From the NCBI RefSeq assembly GCF_011050055.1, contig NZ_DRGM01000099.1, positions 1 through 64,000 of the forward strand: a stretch of DNA of 64,000 bases. The letters run 5' to 3'. The notes under the pieces were generated by a model that worked only from the letters and a program-made list of their open reading frames with translations, searched no databases and was not told where the DNA came from. Source of the DNA: Pseudoalteromonas prydzensis (GTDB lineage: Bacteria; Pseudomonadota; Gammaproteobacteria; Enterobacterales; Alteromonadaceae). Positions 7,680 to 15,855 of this stretch are shown piece by piece. The position numbers and the translations under genes are program-made. Numbering within the stretch: the stretch's first letter is position 1; every line of letters begins with the position of its first letter.

Positions 7680-9146
7680 ATGATAAATGAAAAACGACTC
7701 AAACAAGAAGCAAAGCTTTTAAAAAAAAATAATGACAGTTTAAACCAAGCACAAGCACTAGATATTGTTGCTCGTAAGTATGGATATTCCAGTTGGCCTG
7801 ATGTTTCAAAAGAGTTAAAAAAACAAGCAGTAGAAGGTATTCCGTTACCGAGTATTTCTACAAACTTCGTTGAATATAATGAAGTTGAAATGTCAGATAA
7901 GGATTATGAGGTTTATGATCAAGAAAGGGCTAGTGACTTACAGCTAGAGCAAAAACTATTGCTGAGAAGTAATACAGTTGCTTTGACCAAGCTAGGTGTA
8001 GAGTTTTCTCTTTTTGAGCCTACGCAAACAGGTTTGAATAAATCTATTCTGGATGCAACTCAATCAGTAAGAGATCATTTTGAGTTAGAGGAGTTTCATT
8101 ATTACTTCCAACAAGAGCAAGGAGTTATAAGAAAAGAAGTTAGCTACTTAGTTAATCCGAATGAAATCAAAGAAATTGTTGGAAGCTTTTACCGTCCTAA
8201 AACTAAGCAGGGTGATCCAAGAATGTGGTATAGGCAATTACCTAAGTTTGCCACTGCAGGTGATCAAATTGCCATTGTTATATATCAAGGCTCACCACAT
8301 TTAATTAACTTAAGTCGAATTGATTTAGAGGTTGAACTACAGAACCCTTATAGCCAAATTTATAAATTAATAACAAACTACATAAACAAAGAGTTCTCTT
8401 ATTCAGCAGAGCTACTTAATAAAATAAAAGAATTAGCTATAAAGCCTTTCAAAGCACAGCGAAGTGGTGATACAGCAATAGGTTATACACTAGAGACTTT
8501 ACTTGGTATTGATGCAAATTCATCAAAAGATCCGGATTACCATGGTATCGAAATAAAGTCTGGTAGAGGAGGTAAAAACCGGACAACCTTGTTTGCCCAA
8601 GTTTCTGATTGGAATTTAAGCCCTTGTGGTTGCAAGGAAGTTGATTTTACTAAAGGCTCTAGTGCAAAAATTTTAGATAGATACGGCTATGAAAGAGAAG
8701 ATGATTTTAAATTGTACTGCACAGTCAGTACTCAACGTCAAAACTCTCAAGGGCTACATTTTATATTCAATAAGCAAAAAGACCAGCTTGAGGAATGGTA
8801 TCGAAATGAAGAGTTAGTAGCTGTTTGGCCTGCTAAGCTTTTGAAAAAAAGGCTAATTGAAAAACATTCAGAAACATTTTGGGTGCAAGCTAAAAGCTTT
8901 AAAGAAAGTGGTGAAGAATTTTTTCAACTAGAAAGAATAGTTCACACTAAAGCACCTGTTTTGAGTCAGCTAATACCATTGATTTGCTCAGGCGTCATTA
9001 CAATGGATCATCTGATAAAACGTTCTGGTAAAACTGGTCGCGTTACAGAAAAGGGACCGCTATTTAAAATAGATAAAAGAAACCTAGAACTACTTTTTCC
9101 TGAGCCGATTGAGATTAATTTGAAGAATGAAATTCATAATGTTTAG
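7680..9146 (+). CDS. MvaI/BcnI-family type II restriction endonuclease
   Basis: The product is 488 residues. The region from about 255 resembles MvaI/BcnI/MutH-like nucleases: GDTAIGYTLETLLGI (about 262-276) followed by DPDYHGIEIKSGRGG, where Asp, Glu and Lys of EIK form the catalytic D...ExK set (about 283-297). The N-terminus (MINEKRLKQEAKLLKK... AQALDIVARKYGYSSW) is a small helical motif seen at the start of many unrelated proteins. Family members cut CCNGG-type sites. The exact site here cannot be told from sequence alone. It is divergent from the C5 methylase and clearly forms a restriction-modification pair with it. Confidence 0.82.
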   Translation: MINEKRLKQEAKLLKKNNDSLNQAQALDIVARKYGYSSWPDVSKELKKQAVEGIPLPSISTNFVEYNEVEMSDKDYEVYDQERASDLQLEQKLLLRSNTVALTKLGVEFSLFEPTQTGLNKSILDATQSVRDHFELEEFHYYFQQEQGVIRKEVSYLVNPNEIKEIVGSFYRPKTKQGDPRMWYRQLPKFATAGDQIAIVIYQGSPHLINLSRIDLEVELQNPYSQIYKLITNYINKEFSYSAELLNKIKELAIKPFKAQRSGDTAIGYTLETLLGIDANSSKDPDYHGIEIKSGRGGKNRTTLFAQVSDWNLSPCGCKEVDFTKGSSAKILDRYGYEREDDFKLYCTVSTQRQNSQGLHFIFNKQKDQLEEWYRNEELVAVWPAKLLKKRLIEKHSETFWVQAKSFKESGEEFFQLERIVHTKAPVLSQLIPLICSGVITMDHLIKRSGKTGRVTEKGPLFKIDKRNLELLFPEPIEINLKNEIHNV

Positions 9147-9167
9147 TAGGGGGTAGATTAACATGTC

Positions 9168-9484
9168 GCTGCTAAGACAATTTCCCCATGATCACATCCG
9201 AAATTGAATTAATGATGAGTAATTTACAGCATGGATGCGCGTTAAGTGATGCTTACACACGGACGTGTTTCATCGCGTTTACGTTCATATCATTAATTTA
9301 GATTGAGGAGGCCGTGTGATCCTAGGGGCGCCGTGGGTGACGAGTGACCGAAACGAAGTTTCGCAGCGCGAGGAAGTGGAAGCATGGATGCTGACAGGAA
9401 CCCAGCTTCAGGGATGAATTACTTGCAGCAGAGTCAACTTTGAAAATCGATCGCCCCTTGGTTGCCGTCGCCAACGCGACATAA
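9168..9484 (+). repeat. Multi-hairpin repeat family B, copy 3 (long-insert form)
   Basis: This plus-strand copy lies just after the nuclease gene. Hairpins 1 and 2 are degenerate, but the TTTACGTTCATATCA block, the GATCC...GGGCGCC junction and the end CCTTGGTTGCCGTCGCCAAC are conserved. In place of the 32-base hairpin 3 it has a ~110-base insert that includes CGAAAC-GAA-GTTTCG and is closed by GGGGCG/CGCCCC. The same insert is found in copy 6. Copies 2 and 3 are inverted with respect to each other and enclose the restriction-modification set. Confidence 0.8.
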
Positions 9485-9538
9485 CTAGAAATTCGAATAT
9501 TGTCGGTATGCTCAAAGCTTACAAAATTAATTGCATGA

Positions 9539-10195
9539 CTATAGGTTATTCTTTCGCCAAGCTAGAGCTTTACTTTTAACTTCAGCTGTAAAACCCATAC
9601 GGGTTTTATTAATTATTATATTGTCTGAACCATGGGATGATTTTAATCCCCATAGATGGGCTGAACGACACATAAGAAGCAAAATCTCACCCTTCTTAGC
9701 CTTAGGTATTAGATGTTCTCTGAGAAACTGTTGTGCTACCCAAGAGCTTGGTAAGCAATTTGCGATACTTGCTAAATTATCCATATTTTCAGATGCATAG
9801 GGTATTAAATTTATCACAGCCATTTGATGGCTGACCAGCTCTAACCTTTGCTCCTTATTAATATCAGGGAACAAGCTATTAGCTTTTTGCTCAAACCATT
9901 TTCCCCAGCCATTCAACTTATAAGGATACTTTTCAGTTCCTTTTAATTGATTCATGAGTACATCGACATTTTCTTTGCACTTTATTGTATCGATTGATGG
10001 AGAGTTAATACTTGGGTTTGCATAACAAAGTACTATTTTGGCACTTTTAATAGGACCCCAATAAGGACCGGGAGGGAAGTTAAAATTAATATCTCCTTTG
10101 ATATCATCTTCAAGCTCTTTCAAAACAACTAGATCGTCAGGATGTTTATAACCTGAAGTTTGTTTCATTCTGTCCCAATATTGAAATATGTCCAT
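9539..10195 (-). CDS. Hypothetical protein, possible uracil-DNA-glycosylase-like fold
   Basis: I do not firmly recognise this 218-residue protein. A segment GPYWGPIKSAKIVLCYANPS (about residues 43-62) and a later INLIPYASENM (about 128-138) recall the buried strand plus NPG and hydrophobic core motifs of the uracil-DNA-glycosylase superfamily, but the catalytic residues cannot be assigned. AAGGA lies about 9 bases before the ATG at 10195. The gene stands alone between direct copies 3 and 4 of repeat family B, on the opposite strand to the repeats. A role in DNA metabolism or defence is only a guess. Confidence 0.4.
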   Translation of the reverse strand: MDIFQYWDRMKQTSGYKHPDDLVVLKELEDDIKGDINFNFPPGPYWGPIKSAKIVLCYANPSINSPSIDTIKCKENVDVLMNQLKGTEKYPYKLNGWGKWFEQKANSLFPDINKEQRLELVSHQMAVINLIPYASENMDNLASIANCLPSSWVAQQFLREHLIPKAKKGEILLLMCRSAHLWGLKSSHGSDNIIINKTRMGFTAEVKSKALAWRKNNL

Positions 10196-10320
10196 ATCTG
10201 AATTTCCTTAAATTAAAGAGTTTTGGTATTTAGTACGATCTAATATTTCTTCGTAAATCTAGTAGGGCATAGTTCAATTCAATATACATAACTCTTGGTG
10301 TATCGACAAATTTTGCTTAA

Positions 10321-10553
10321 AGGCTGCTGCTAAGACAATTCCCCCGTCATTTTGCCCGAAAAGACTCAATTGATGAGTAATTGATTGCATGGATGCAATC
10401 AAAGCCGTGACTGGCACATGGATGTGCCTTACACGGCGTTTACGTTCATATCAATTTCGGTTTTGAGGAAATAGCAAAATGCTCTGGGCGCCGAGAGATT
10501 CCAAAGAGAAGTCGGCGGTTACTTCTCTTTGGTTGCCGTCGCCAACGCGACAT
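10321..10553 (+). repeat. Multi-hairpin repeat family B, copy 4 (best-paired)
   Basis: This is the cleanest copy. Hairpin 1 is at 10381-10402, with TTGATTGCAT pairing ATGCAATCAA across GG. Hairpin 2 is at 10413-10428 (GGCACAT-GG-ATGTGCC). Hairpin 3 is at 10501-10532, with a perfect 12-bp stem CCAAAGAGAAGT/ACTTCTCTTTGG and a loop starting CGGCGG. The 3' end is GGTTGCCGTCGCCAACGCGAC. All three stems differ from copies 1 and 2 by paired changes. The copy ends about 50 bp before the NERD gene. Confidence 0.88.
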
Positions 10554-10603
10554 GTAACTGTTTTTAATGTATAAAGAATGAGTTGTTATTACAGGAACTC
10601 ATC

Positions 10604-11479
10604 ATGGATGATTTATTAAATCAAGGCCTCAGCCTTTTAGTTATTGTTGGTAGTGTTTACTCATTACTCGGTGTTTTGTTTTTCCGTATTTGGTCACATC
10701 AACGCAGTGCTAAACTTCCTATCGAACGTCATAAATTAAAACGTGCTGCCGCACAAACGCTCAACGAACAAGTTAACGATAAAATTGTTGATGTCATAGG
10801 CTTAATTTTCTTGTCCGTTTTGATAGTAACAATGCCTTTTGCTATCAAAGGCATTGCTGAAATGTTTGCCAGTGGTAAGTTTAATTACTTCTTAATTATT
10901 ATGATCTTGCTAGGTTTAGTTTATGTGGCTAGAAAGCTCTGGCTTAAATCTAACTATCTCATAAAGCTAAAACTTGGCCGTGATGCTGAACTTGCTGTTG
11001 CCTCTGAGCTGATAGAATTACAGTCACACGGTTATCAGGTATTTCATGATATACAAGCAGATGGTTTTAACATTGATCATTTAGTCGTGGGGCCTAATGG
11101 TATTTTTGCTATTGAAACTAAAGGCAGACACAAGCGAATAAAAGACGATGCAAATTACAAAGTCAAATTTGAGAATAATCATCTAGCATTTCCCTCTTGG
11201 TTTGAAAGTAAGCCGTTAGAGCAAACTCAAAATCAAGCAAACTGGGTGAATAAATGGTTATATGAATCAACCGGTTTTAACACGCAGGTTATGCCTGTTT
11301 TGTGCTTTCCTGGTTGGTTTGTCGAACTAAAACAGCGGCCACTCTTTCCAATTGTTTCGCATAAACAAATAGTGAAAACGATTCTTTCGATGCGACAAGT
11401 AAATTTAAACCAAGAACAACAACGTGCAATTTGTTATCAAGTGGTTCAGCGCTCACTGCATGAAAGTAAAGCAATTTAA
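10604..11479 (+). CDS. NERD (nuclease-related) domain membrane protein
   Basis: From the ATG at 10604, which has AGGA 9 bases upstream and is preferred over a TTG at 10583, the product is 291 residues. An N-terminal membrane span lies at about 10-28 and two more at about 63-82 and 95-112. The NERD domain begins near 123: GRDAELAVASEL, NIDHLVVGPNGIFAIETKG with the D...ExK arrangement of restriction-like folds (D158, E171, K173). Family members are thought to act on nucleic acid, and few are characterised. The gene stands alone after repeat copy 4. Function in defence is possible but unproven. Confidence 0.8.
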   Translation: MDDLLNQGLSLLVIVGSVYSLLGVLFFRIWSHQRSAKLPIERHKLKRAAAQTLNEQVNDKIVDVIGLIFLSVLIVTMPFAIKGIAEMFASGKFNYFLIIMILLGLVYVARKLWLKSNYLIKLKLGRDAELAVASELIELQSHGYQVFHDIQADGFNIDHLVVGPNGIFAIETKGRHKRIKDDANYKVKFENNHLAFPSWFESKPLEQTQNQANWVNKWLYESTGFNTQVMPVLCFPGWFVELKQRPLFPIVSHKQIVKTILSMRQVNLNQEQQRAICYQVVQRSLHESKAI

Positions 11480-11613
11480 AAGCTGCACTTTTCACGCCAG
11501 CAAGCTAAGCGTATTAAGGTTATGGCGTAATTGCATATATTGTATGGGGTGTTGCTGCGCATAAAAAAACAGATACCATCAAAATAGGAACGTATTTAAT
11601 TTAAAGGATATAA

Positions 11614-12165
11614 ATGAAAATAATCTACCTCTCTTTTTTAGCTCTATGCTCGCTTCATGTAAATGCAGCTATTTTAGATTGCGACTTACAGGGTAAAGAT
11701 CGCACTATTTATCAATTAGTAAAGCCAATAGCACCCTTCGATAGCTGTAAAAAAGCCGTTGATAATGAAGGCAATATCGTGGGCTATAAATTAAAGAAAG
11801 AGGGTTCTTATATTGATATTTCATTTGAAGATGAAAACTTCACGCATGAAGAGCACTTCTTTGTTTCAGGTAATAAATTGACAGTGAAAGAACTCCTTTT
11901 ATCTATATACACACCTTATGGTGAACCTGAAAACGAATATATAAAAGCCCAAAGAAAGAACCTTTTAAAATCAACTACTAGTGGTATTAAATATGATAAA
12001 GGTGGGGTTTACTTCTTTGATTTAGAAATAAAAAACTCAGCTTACAAAAACTATGTTGCTTATATTGAAGAAGGTAAACCTAACGAGTTTATTGGTATAG
12101 GAACTGACGGAAGCAAAGAATTGCTGATAAAAATAATGTTTAACAAAGGAATGGATGATGTCTAA
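11614..12165 (+). CDS. Secreted or periplasmic protein of unknown function
   Basis: The 183-residue protein starts with a clear signal peptide (MKIIYLSFLALCSLHVNAA, cleavage near residue 18) after AAAGGA. The mature part has two early Cys residues (CD at about 23-24 and CKKA near 46) that could form a disulphide, and is otherwise beta-rich and charged. I recognise no family. Its last codons overlap the start of the following small gene by 8 bp, so the two are coupled. The arrangement recalls periplasmic immunity or effector-linked pairs, but nothing in the sequence proves that. Confidence 0.6.
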   Translation: MKIIYLSFLALCSLHVNAAILDCDLQGKDRTIYQLVKPIAPFDSCKKAVDNEGNIVGYKLKKEGSYIDISFEDENFTHEEHFFVSGNKLTVKELLLSIYTPYGEPENEYIKAQRKNLLKSTTSGIKYDKGGVYFFDLEIKNSAYKNYVAYIEEGKPNEFIGIGTDGSKELLIKIMFNKGMDDV

Positions 12166-12493
12166 AAAATATGAAGATATTGATGACAAGGACGTAAAAA
12201 AGATCTTAGAGGTGTTTTTTAGTAAAGGCACAGCTAGCCAAATAGAGATTAACGATAAAGTGATTGAGTTAGTTTGAGAAATGTTAGCCTCATCAAAAGA
12301 GTGTACTAAGGCCATGAACTTTGTTCCAAGACCACAAGGATTAGCGGCATCTCCTATGTATGTCGCTAAAGAACTAGCCAAAATAGCGTATAGGTTATCC
12401 GCTGATAAAGATGATTCTGTTTACCACGTATGTAAGGTGTTTTCTGCAAGAGGTTATGCTACAAAAATTAAATTAGCAGGCATGGATTTGTAA
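12158..12493 (+). pseudogene. Small gene interrupted by in-frame TGA
   Basis: The ATG at 12158 follows AAAGGA at 12145-12150 and overlaps the upstream gene. It gives MSKKYEDIDDKDVKKILEVF and 39 codons, then TGA at 12275-12277. Reading through in the same frame continues at once for another 71 codons, beginning EMLASSKECTKAMNF, to TAA at 12491-12493. A single nonsense change in a 111-residue gene is the simplest reading. No selenocysteine element was recognised, and the next ATG at 12281 lacks a ribosome site. The protein family is unknown. Confidence 0.65.
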
Positions 12494-12943
12494 AATTTAA
12501 TTAAAAACCAAAGCGCGAGGTAAACTCCCGCCTACGGCACGACCTACATTTTAAAAGCTGCGCTTTTCGCGTCAGCAAGCTAACGCCTACGGTGGTAAAG
12601 TTGCTAGGTTTTAGGGAAGTGACTAGCTGCTAGGGTTTTCCGATAGCCTTTTGTTTCTTATTTACTTCTCTTTGCGCCTGTAACAAATTTAAATGCTGTT
12701 GTTATGGCAATTCCTCCGTCACTTTCCAAAAACTCAACTGATAGTAATAGCCGTGCATGGATAAAATCTTGGTCGCGAACTCGGTTATATTCTGTCTTGT
12801 TAGTAATTTAATAGTTTTATAATATAAAATTAACATTTTGCTGTGTTTTGACTATAGTAAGGCTTGGCACGTACAGGCTTGTTCGTGCTTACAACATTAA
12901 ACTACACACAATAAGGTTTAACCTATTTATAAGGACTCATTAA
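12494..12943. repeat. Intergenic repeat cluster: REP-like (C), CTAG-rich (A), partial family B
   Basis: In order the gap holds a family C unit at about 12508-12600 (GCGCGAGGTAAACTCCCGCC, then AAGCTGCGCTTTTCGCGTCAG... AACGCCTACGG), a family A unit at about 12601-12640 (GCTAGGTTTTAGGGAAGTGA, then CTAGCTGCTAGGG), and at about 12693-12763 only the first ~70 bp of family B, ending inside hairpin 1. The remainder to 12943 is AT-rich and should hold the arabinanase promoter. No small gene was seen. Confidence 0.65.
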
Positions 12944-14404
12944 ATGTTTATAAGATTTAAACCACTACTAGCATGCTTGCTCTTTATGTTAGTAAGTACT
13001 GTAACGAGTGCTGCTGTTAATCTACAGGGCACCACCGATATTCATGACCCTTCAACAATTATTCGCGAAGACGGTGTTTACTGGACTTTTGGTACAGGCA
13101 CTGGAGCTAGCGGATTACCCATAAATGCACTTTATTCTACCGATATGGTTAACTGGCAGCGAGGTCCGTCACCTATCGCGCCTAATACATACCCAAGTTG
13201 GATCAACAGTAAAGTCCCTGGTTTTGATGGTAATTTTTGGGCTCCTGACATAATTGAGATGAAGGGTAAATACTATCTGTATTACTCTGCTTTTTCAGCA
13301 AGCCAAGGTATGCACTCAGCTATTGGTGTTATGGTCACCGATTCACTTAATAATCCTAATTGGCAAGATTTAGGTATGTTAGTGTCGACTAATGACGACC
13401 CTGTTTCGTCTGCTGGGTTTGCGGTAAATGCGATTGATGCAGGTGTGTATCGTGACACTGCGGGCAAAGTATGGATGATTTATGGATCTCACTATGCGGG
13501 TATTTTTATCAGGCAGCTTAACCCTGATAACGGTAAGCTTATGAATAATACACGTTACCCAGCTGTAGGCAGTGGTGGCGATTGGAATGAGTTTGAAGCT
13601 GCACAAGTACAGTACATTAATGGTTATTATTATCTTTTTGCTAACCTAGCAGATTGCTGTAAAGGTAAAGAGAGTGATTATTATATTGTTATGGGTCGCT
13701 CGACTTCACCTACAGGACCTTTCCTTGATAAGAACAATGTTGATATGTGGAACTACGGCGGCAGCACCGTATTATCAACAGAAGGTATCTACATCGGCCC
13801 AGGCCATTTTGGTTACCTGCGCCACGGCGAACAAGATTTAGCGACAATCCATTATTATGATGGCAATTCTCCTACGGGTTGGCCTGCACGTTTAGATGTA
13901 CTAAAAATTCAATTTGGCAATGATGGCTGGCCATACTTTTCTCGCAACCTTAATTTAGGCAACGATACGCGTCTGCGCGATGGCCGTGTAAGTATTACCT
14001 CTGTACTCAGTGGTAAAGCGTTAGAGGTGAGTAATGCTGGGCTTAGTGATGGCGATAACCTTGTGCAATGGGGATATTGGGGCGGTACTAATCAGCAATG
14101 GGATATTGTTCATGTAGGTGGCGGCTATTACAGCATTACCAATGTAGCTAGCGGCAAGTCAATTGATGTATATGATTGGAGCGAAGACAATGGCGGCAAT
14201 ATTGTGCAGTGGGCTCTTTGGGGTGGCGAAGGTCAACGTTGGTTAATGCAATATACTGGTAATGGCCATTATGCATTAAGAAGCGCATGGAGCGGCTTGG
14301 CCCTTGATGTATTTGATATGGGCACCGAAGATGGCGCAAATATAGTGCAGTGGGAATACTGGGGTGGTGAAGGCCAGCAATGGAATATTAACTATCTAGA
14401 CTAG
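12944..14404 (+). CDS. Secreted GH43 arabinan endo-1,5-alpha-L-arabinosidase-like enzyme with CBM13
   Basis: The product is 486 residues with a signal peptide (about 1-23). The five-bladed propeller of GH43 is seen from HDPSTI (general base Asp, D35), NFWAPDIIEMKGKYYLYYS, NAIDAGVYRD (pKa-modulating Asp, about 165) and DWNEFEAAQV (acid Glu, 216 or 218). A C-terminal ricin-type beta-trefoil (CBM13, about 350-486) has three QxW repeats, NLVQWGYWGG, NIVQWALWGG and NIVQWEYWGG. It probably degrades arabinan or related algal or plant polysaccharide outside the cell. It is a lone gene without partner glycosidases, unusual beside defence genes. The exact substrate is inferred. Confidence 0.85.
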   Translation: MFIRFKPLLACLLFMLVSTVTSAAVNLQGTTDIHDPSTIIREDGVYWTFGTGTGASGLPINALYSTDMVNWQRGPSPIAPNTYPSWINSKVPGFDGNFWAPDIIEMKGKYYLYYSAFSASQGMHSAIGVMVTDSLNNPNWQDLGMLVSTNDDPVSSAGFAVNAIDAGVYRDTAGKVWMIYGSHYAGIFIRQLNPDNGKLMNNTRYPAVGSGGDWNEFEAAQVQYINGYYYLFANLADCCKGKESDYYIVMGRSTSPTGPFLDKNNVDMWNYGGSTVLSTEGIYIGPGHFGYLRHGEQDLATIHYYDGNSPTGWPARLDVLKIQFGNDGWPYFSRNLNLGNDTRLRDGRVSITSVLSGKALEVSNAGLSDGDNLVQWGYWGGTNQQWDIVHVGGGYYSITNVASGKSIDVYDWSEDNGGNIVQWALWGGEGQRWLMQYTGNGHYALRSAWSGLALDVFDMGTEDGANIVQWEYWGGEGQQWNINYLD

Positions 14405-14544
14405 TTTTTAGTAATAACAACCGCAATAAATATTGCCGTTGTTATTTTTAAACTAACCAGTTATTAATTTTGGTAACGCTATTGTTAGCTTTAGACATCG
14501 CTCATATGCAAATTGGTTTTAAAATAATCACAGCCCACAAGATA

Positions 14545-14645
14545 TAGGTGCTAGGACTGTAAAAGATATTAGGTTTTAGCGGCTAGGTGCTCTAGGTTAA
14601 AGGGAAAGGGCCTAGGTTGTAGGGAATTGACTAGGTGCTAGGATG
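14545..14645 (-). repeat. CTAG-rich repeats (family A), tandem cluster
   Basis: About 100 bp between the arabinanase and fic genes carry at least three successive family A tails in the minus orientation: GGTGCTAGGAC, TTAGGTTTTAGCGGCTAGGTG, and GGGCCTAGGTTGTAGGGAA followed by TGACTAGGTGCTAGGA. CTAG recurs every 10-25 bases. The preceding part of the gap (14405-14544) holds AT-rich sequence and a GTTGTTA/AACAAC-type weak hairpin after the arabinanase stop. Confidence 0.65.
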
Positions 14646-14665
14646 TTTACACAATCTCGCTAACT

Positions 14666-14718
14666 CACACAATGAGGCAATTAAGCTGGCTATTCGCCTC
14701 ATTGTGCGAGGCGAATAG
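14666..14718 (+). repeat. 53-bp GAGGCGAAT palindromic repeat (family D), copy 1
   Basis: This unit reads CACACAATGAGGCAATTAAG, then CTGGC, then a perfect inverted repeat TATTCGCCTC-7 bases-GAGGCGAATA (the last A is shared with the flank). It ends about 42 bp before the fic start codon, where it could act as an operator. Nearly identical copies directly follow the fic stop (15856) and lie at 24365, so it may instead be a mobile or recombination repeat. Confidence 0.75.
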
Positions 14719-14759
14719 TTGTCATATACTGGTCTTAATTAATCTTGAGGTGAATAATA

Positions 14760-15854
14760 ATGTGGATATGGCAGCAGCAAAACTGGCCTGATTTTAGTTG
14801 GGATCAACAAGCATTGGCGCCGATTTTGCGTGAACTCACTTATAACCAAGGGCTGTTAATGGGGCAAATGGGCTTGCAAAACGTTAAATTAAAGCAGCAA
14901 GCGCTTGATACCCTACTCGCTAATATTATTCATTCAAGTGCAATTGAGGGGGAGAAGCTTAACGCATTTTCTGTACGCTCGTCACTTGCTAAAAAACTCC
15001 ACATTGATGAGCAGCCTTATCCAACTACAGTGCAAAGTGATAACCTTGCTGAAATGATGTTAGATGCAATTAATAATACCCATACTCCACTTGATTTAGA
15101 GCGAGTACTTAATTGGCATCGTTTATTGTTTGCCGGTGAACAGAGTTTATTTACGCAAATAGAAGGTGGCCAATTACGTGGTAATGAGCCAATGCAAGTG
15201 GTGTCGGGACGATTAGATAAACCGGTATTACATTTTACAGCGCCACCTAGAGAGCGGATTGAAAGTGAGCTATCGGTTTTTTTTAATTGGTTTAACAGCA
15301 GTCATAATGACATAACGCTAGATCCTTTTATTCGCGCAGCTATCGCACACTTATGGTTTGTAACTTTACATCCACTTGAGGATGGTAATGGGCGTATTAC
15401 GCGACTTATTACTGACTTAGCACTGGCGCAAGAGCATGCCGAGGCAATCCGGTTTTATGCGATGTCGGTGGCTATTTTAAAGGACAGAAAAAGCTATTAC
15501 GAAGTACTTGAAGAGACCCAACGCGGCGATCTTTGCATTACGCAGTGGATCTGCTGGTTTTTGGGCACGCTTAATAAAGCATTACAGCATACGCTAAAAA
15601 ATATTGAGCAAACAGTTTTTAAAAGTAACTATTGGCTTAGTAAAGACCAAACAAAGCTAAATGAACAACAAGTAAAAGTGCTTAATAAATTACTTGATGG
15701 TCAATTTGAGCACGGTATAAGTGCTAGCCAATATCAAAAAGTGGCTAAGGTGAGCCGCGCTACCGCTACGCGCCATTTAGCTGATTTGCAGAGGTTGGGG
15801 TTTATTGCAAAAACTGCAGCTGGGGGGCGAAGTACACGTTATGCTGTAACGTAA
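14760..15854 (+). CDS. Fic family protein (AMP-transferase type)
   Basis: The 364-residue protein has an N-terminal DUF4172-like region (MWIWQQQNWPDFSWD), then the inhibitory helix motif SSAIEGEKLN (about 59-68) of class II Fic proteins, and the active-site loop HPLEDGNGRITR (about 204-215), which fits HPFxxGNGR with Leu for Phe. A winged helix-turn-helix is predicted at about 310-364 (SASQYQKVAKVSRATATRHLADLQRLGF). Fic enzymes usually transfer AMP from ATP to proteins. The inhibitory Glu suggests self-restraint. GAGGTG precedes the ATG. Direct copies of family D bracket the gene, and the DNA-binding tail may recognise them. Confidence 0.9.
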   Translation: MWIWQQQNWPDFSWDQQALAPILRELTYNQGLLMGQMGLQNVKLKQQALDTLLANIIHSSAIEGEKLNAFSVRSSLAKKLHIDEQPYPTTVQSDNLAEMMLDAINNTHTPLDLERVLNWHRLLFAGEQSLFTQIEGGQLRGNEPMQVVSGRLDKPVLHFTAPPRERIESELSVFFNWFNSSHNDITLDPFIRAAIAHLWFVTLHPLEDGNGRITRLITDLALAQEHAEAIRFYAMSVAILKDRKSYYEVLEETQRGDLCITQWICWFLGTLNKALQHTLKNIEQTVFKSNYWLSKDQTKLNEQQVKVLNKLLDGQFEHGISASQYQKVAKVSRATATRHLADLQRLGFIAKTAAGGRSTRYAVT

Positions 15855-15855
15855 T

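Noticed and set aside
3590-10553. Family B repeats as integron attC sites with gene cassettes
   Set aside because: The spacing of repeats and single genes resembles a cassette array, but no GTTRRRY/RYYYAAC core-site pair brackets the elements, no intI gene is in the window, and genes lie in both orientations relative to the repeats.
12275-12277. Selenocysteine at the in-frame TGA
   Set aside because: No stem-loop of SECIS type was seen directly after the codon, and the surrounding residues resemble no selenoprotein. A nonsense mutation is simpler.
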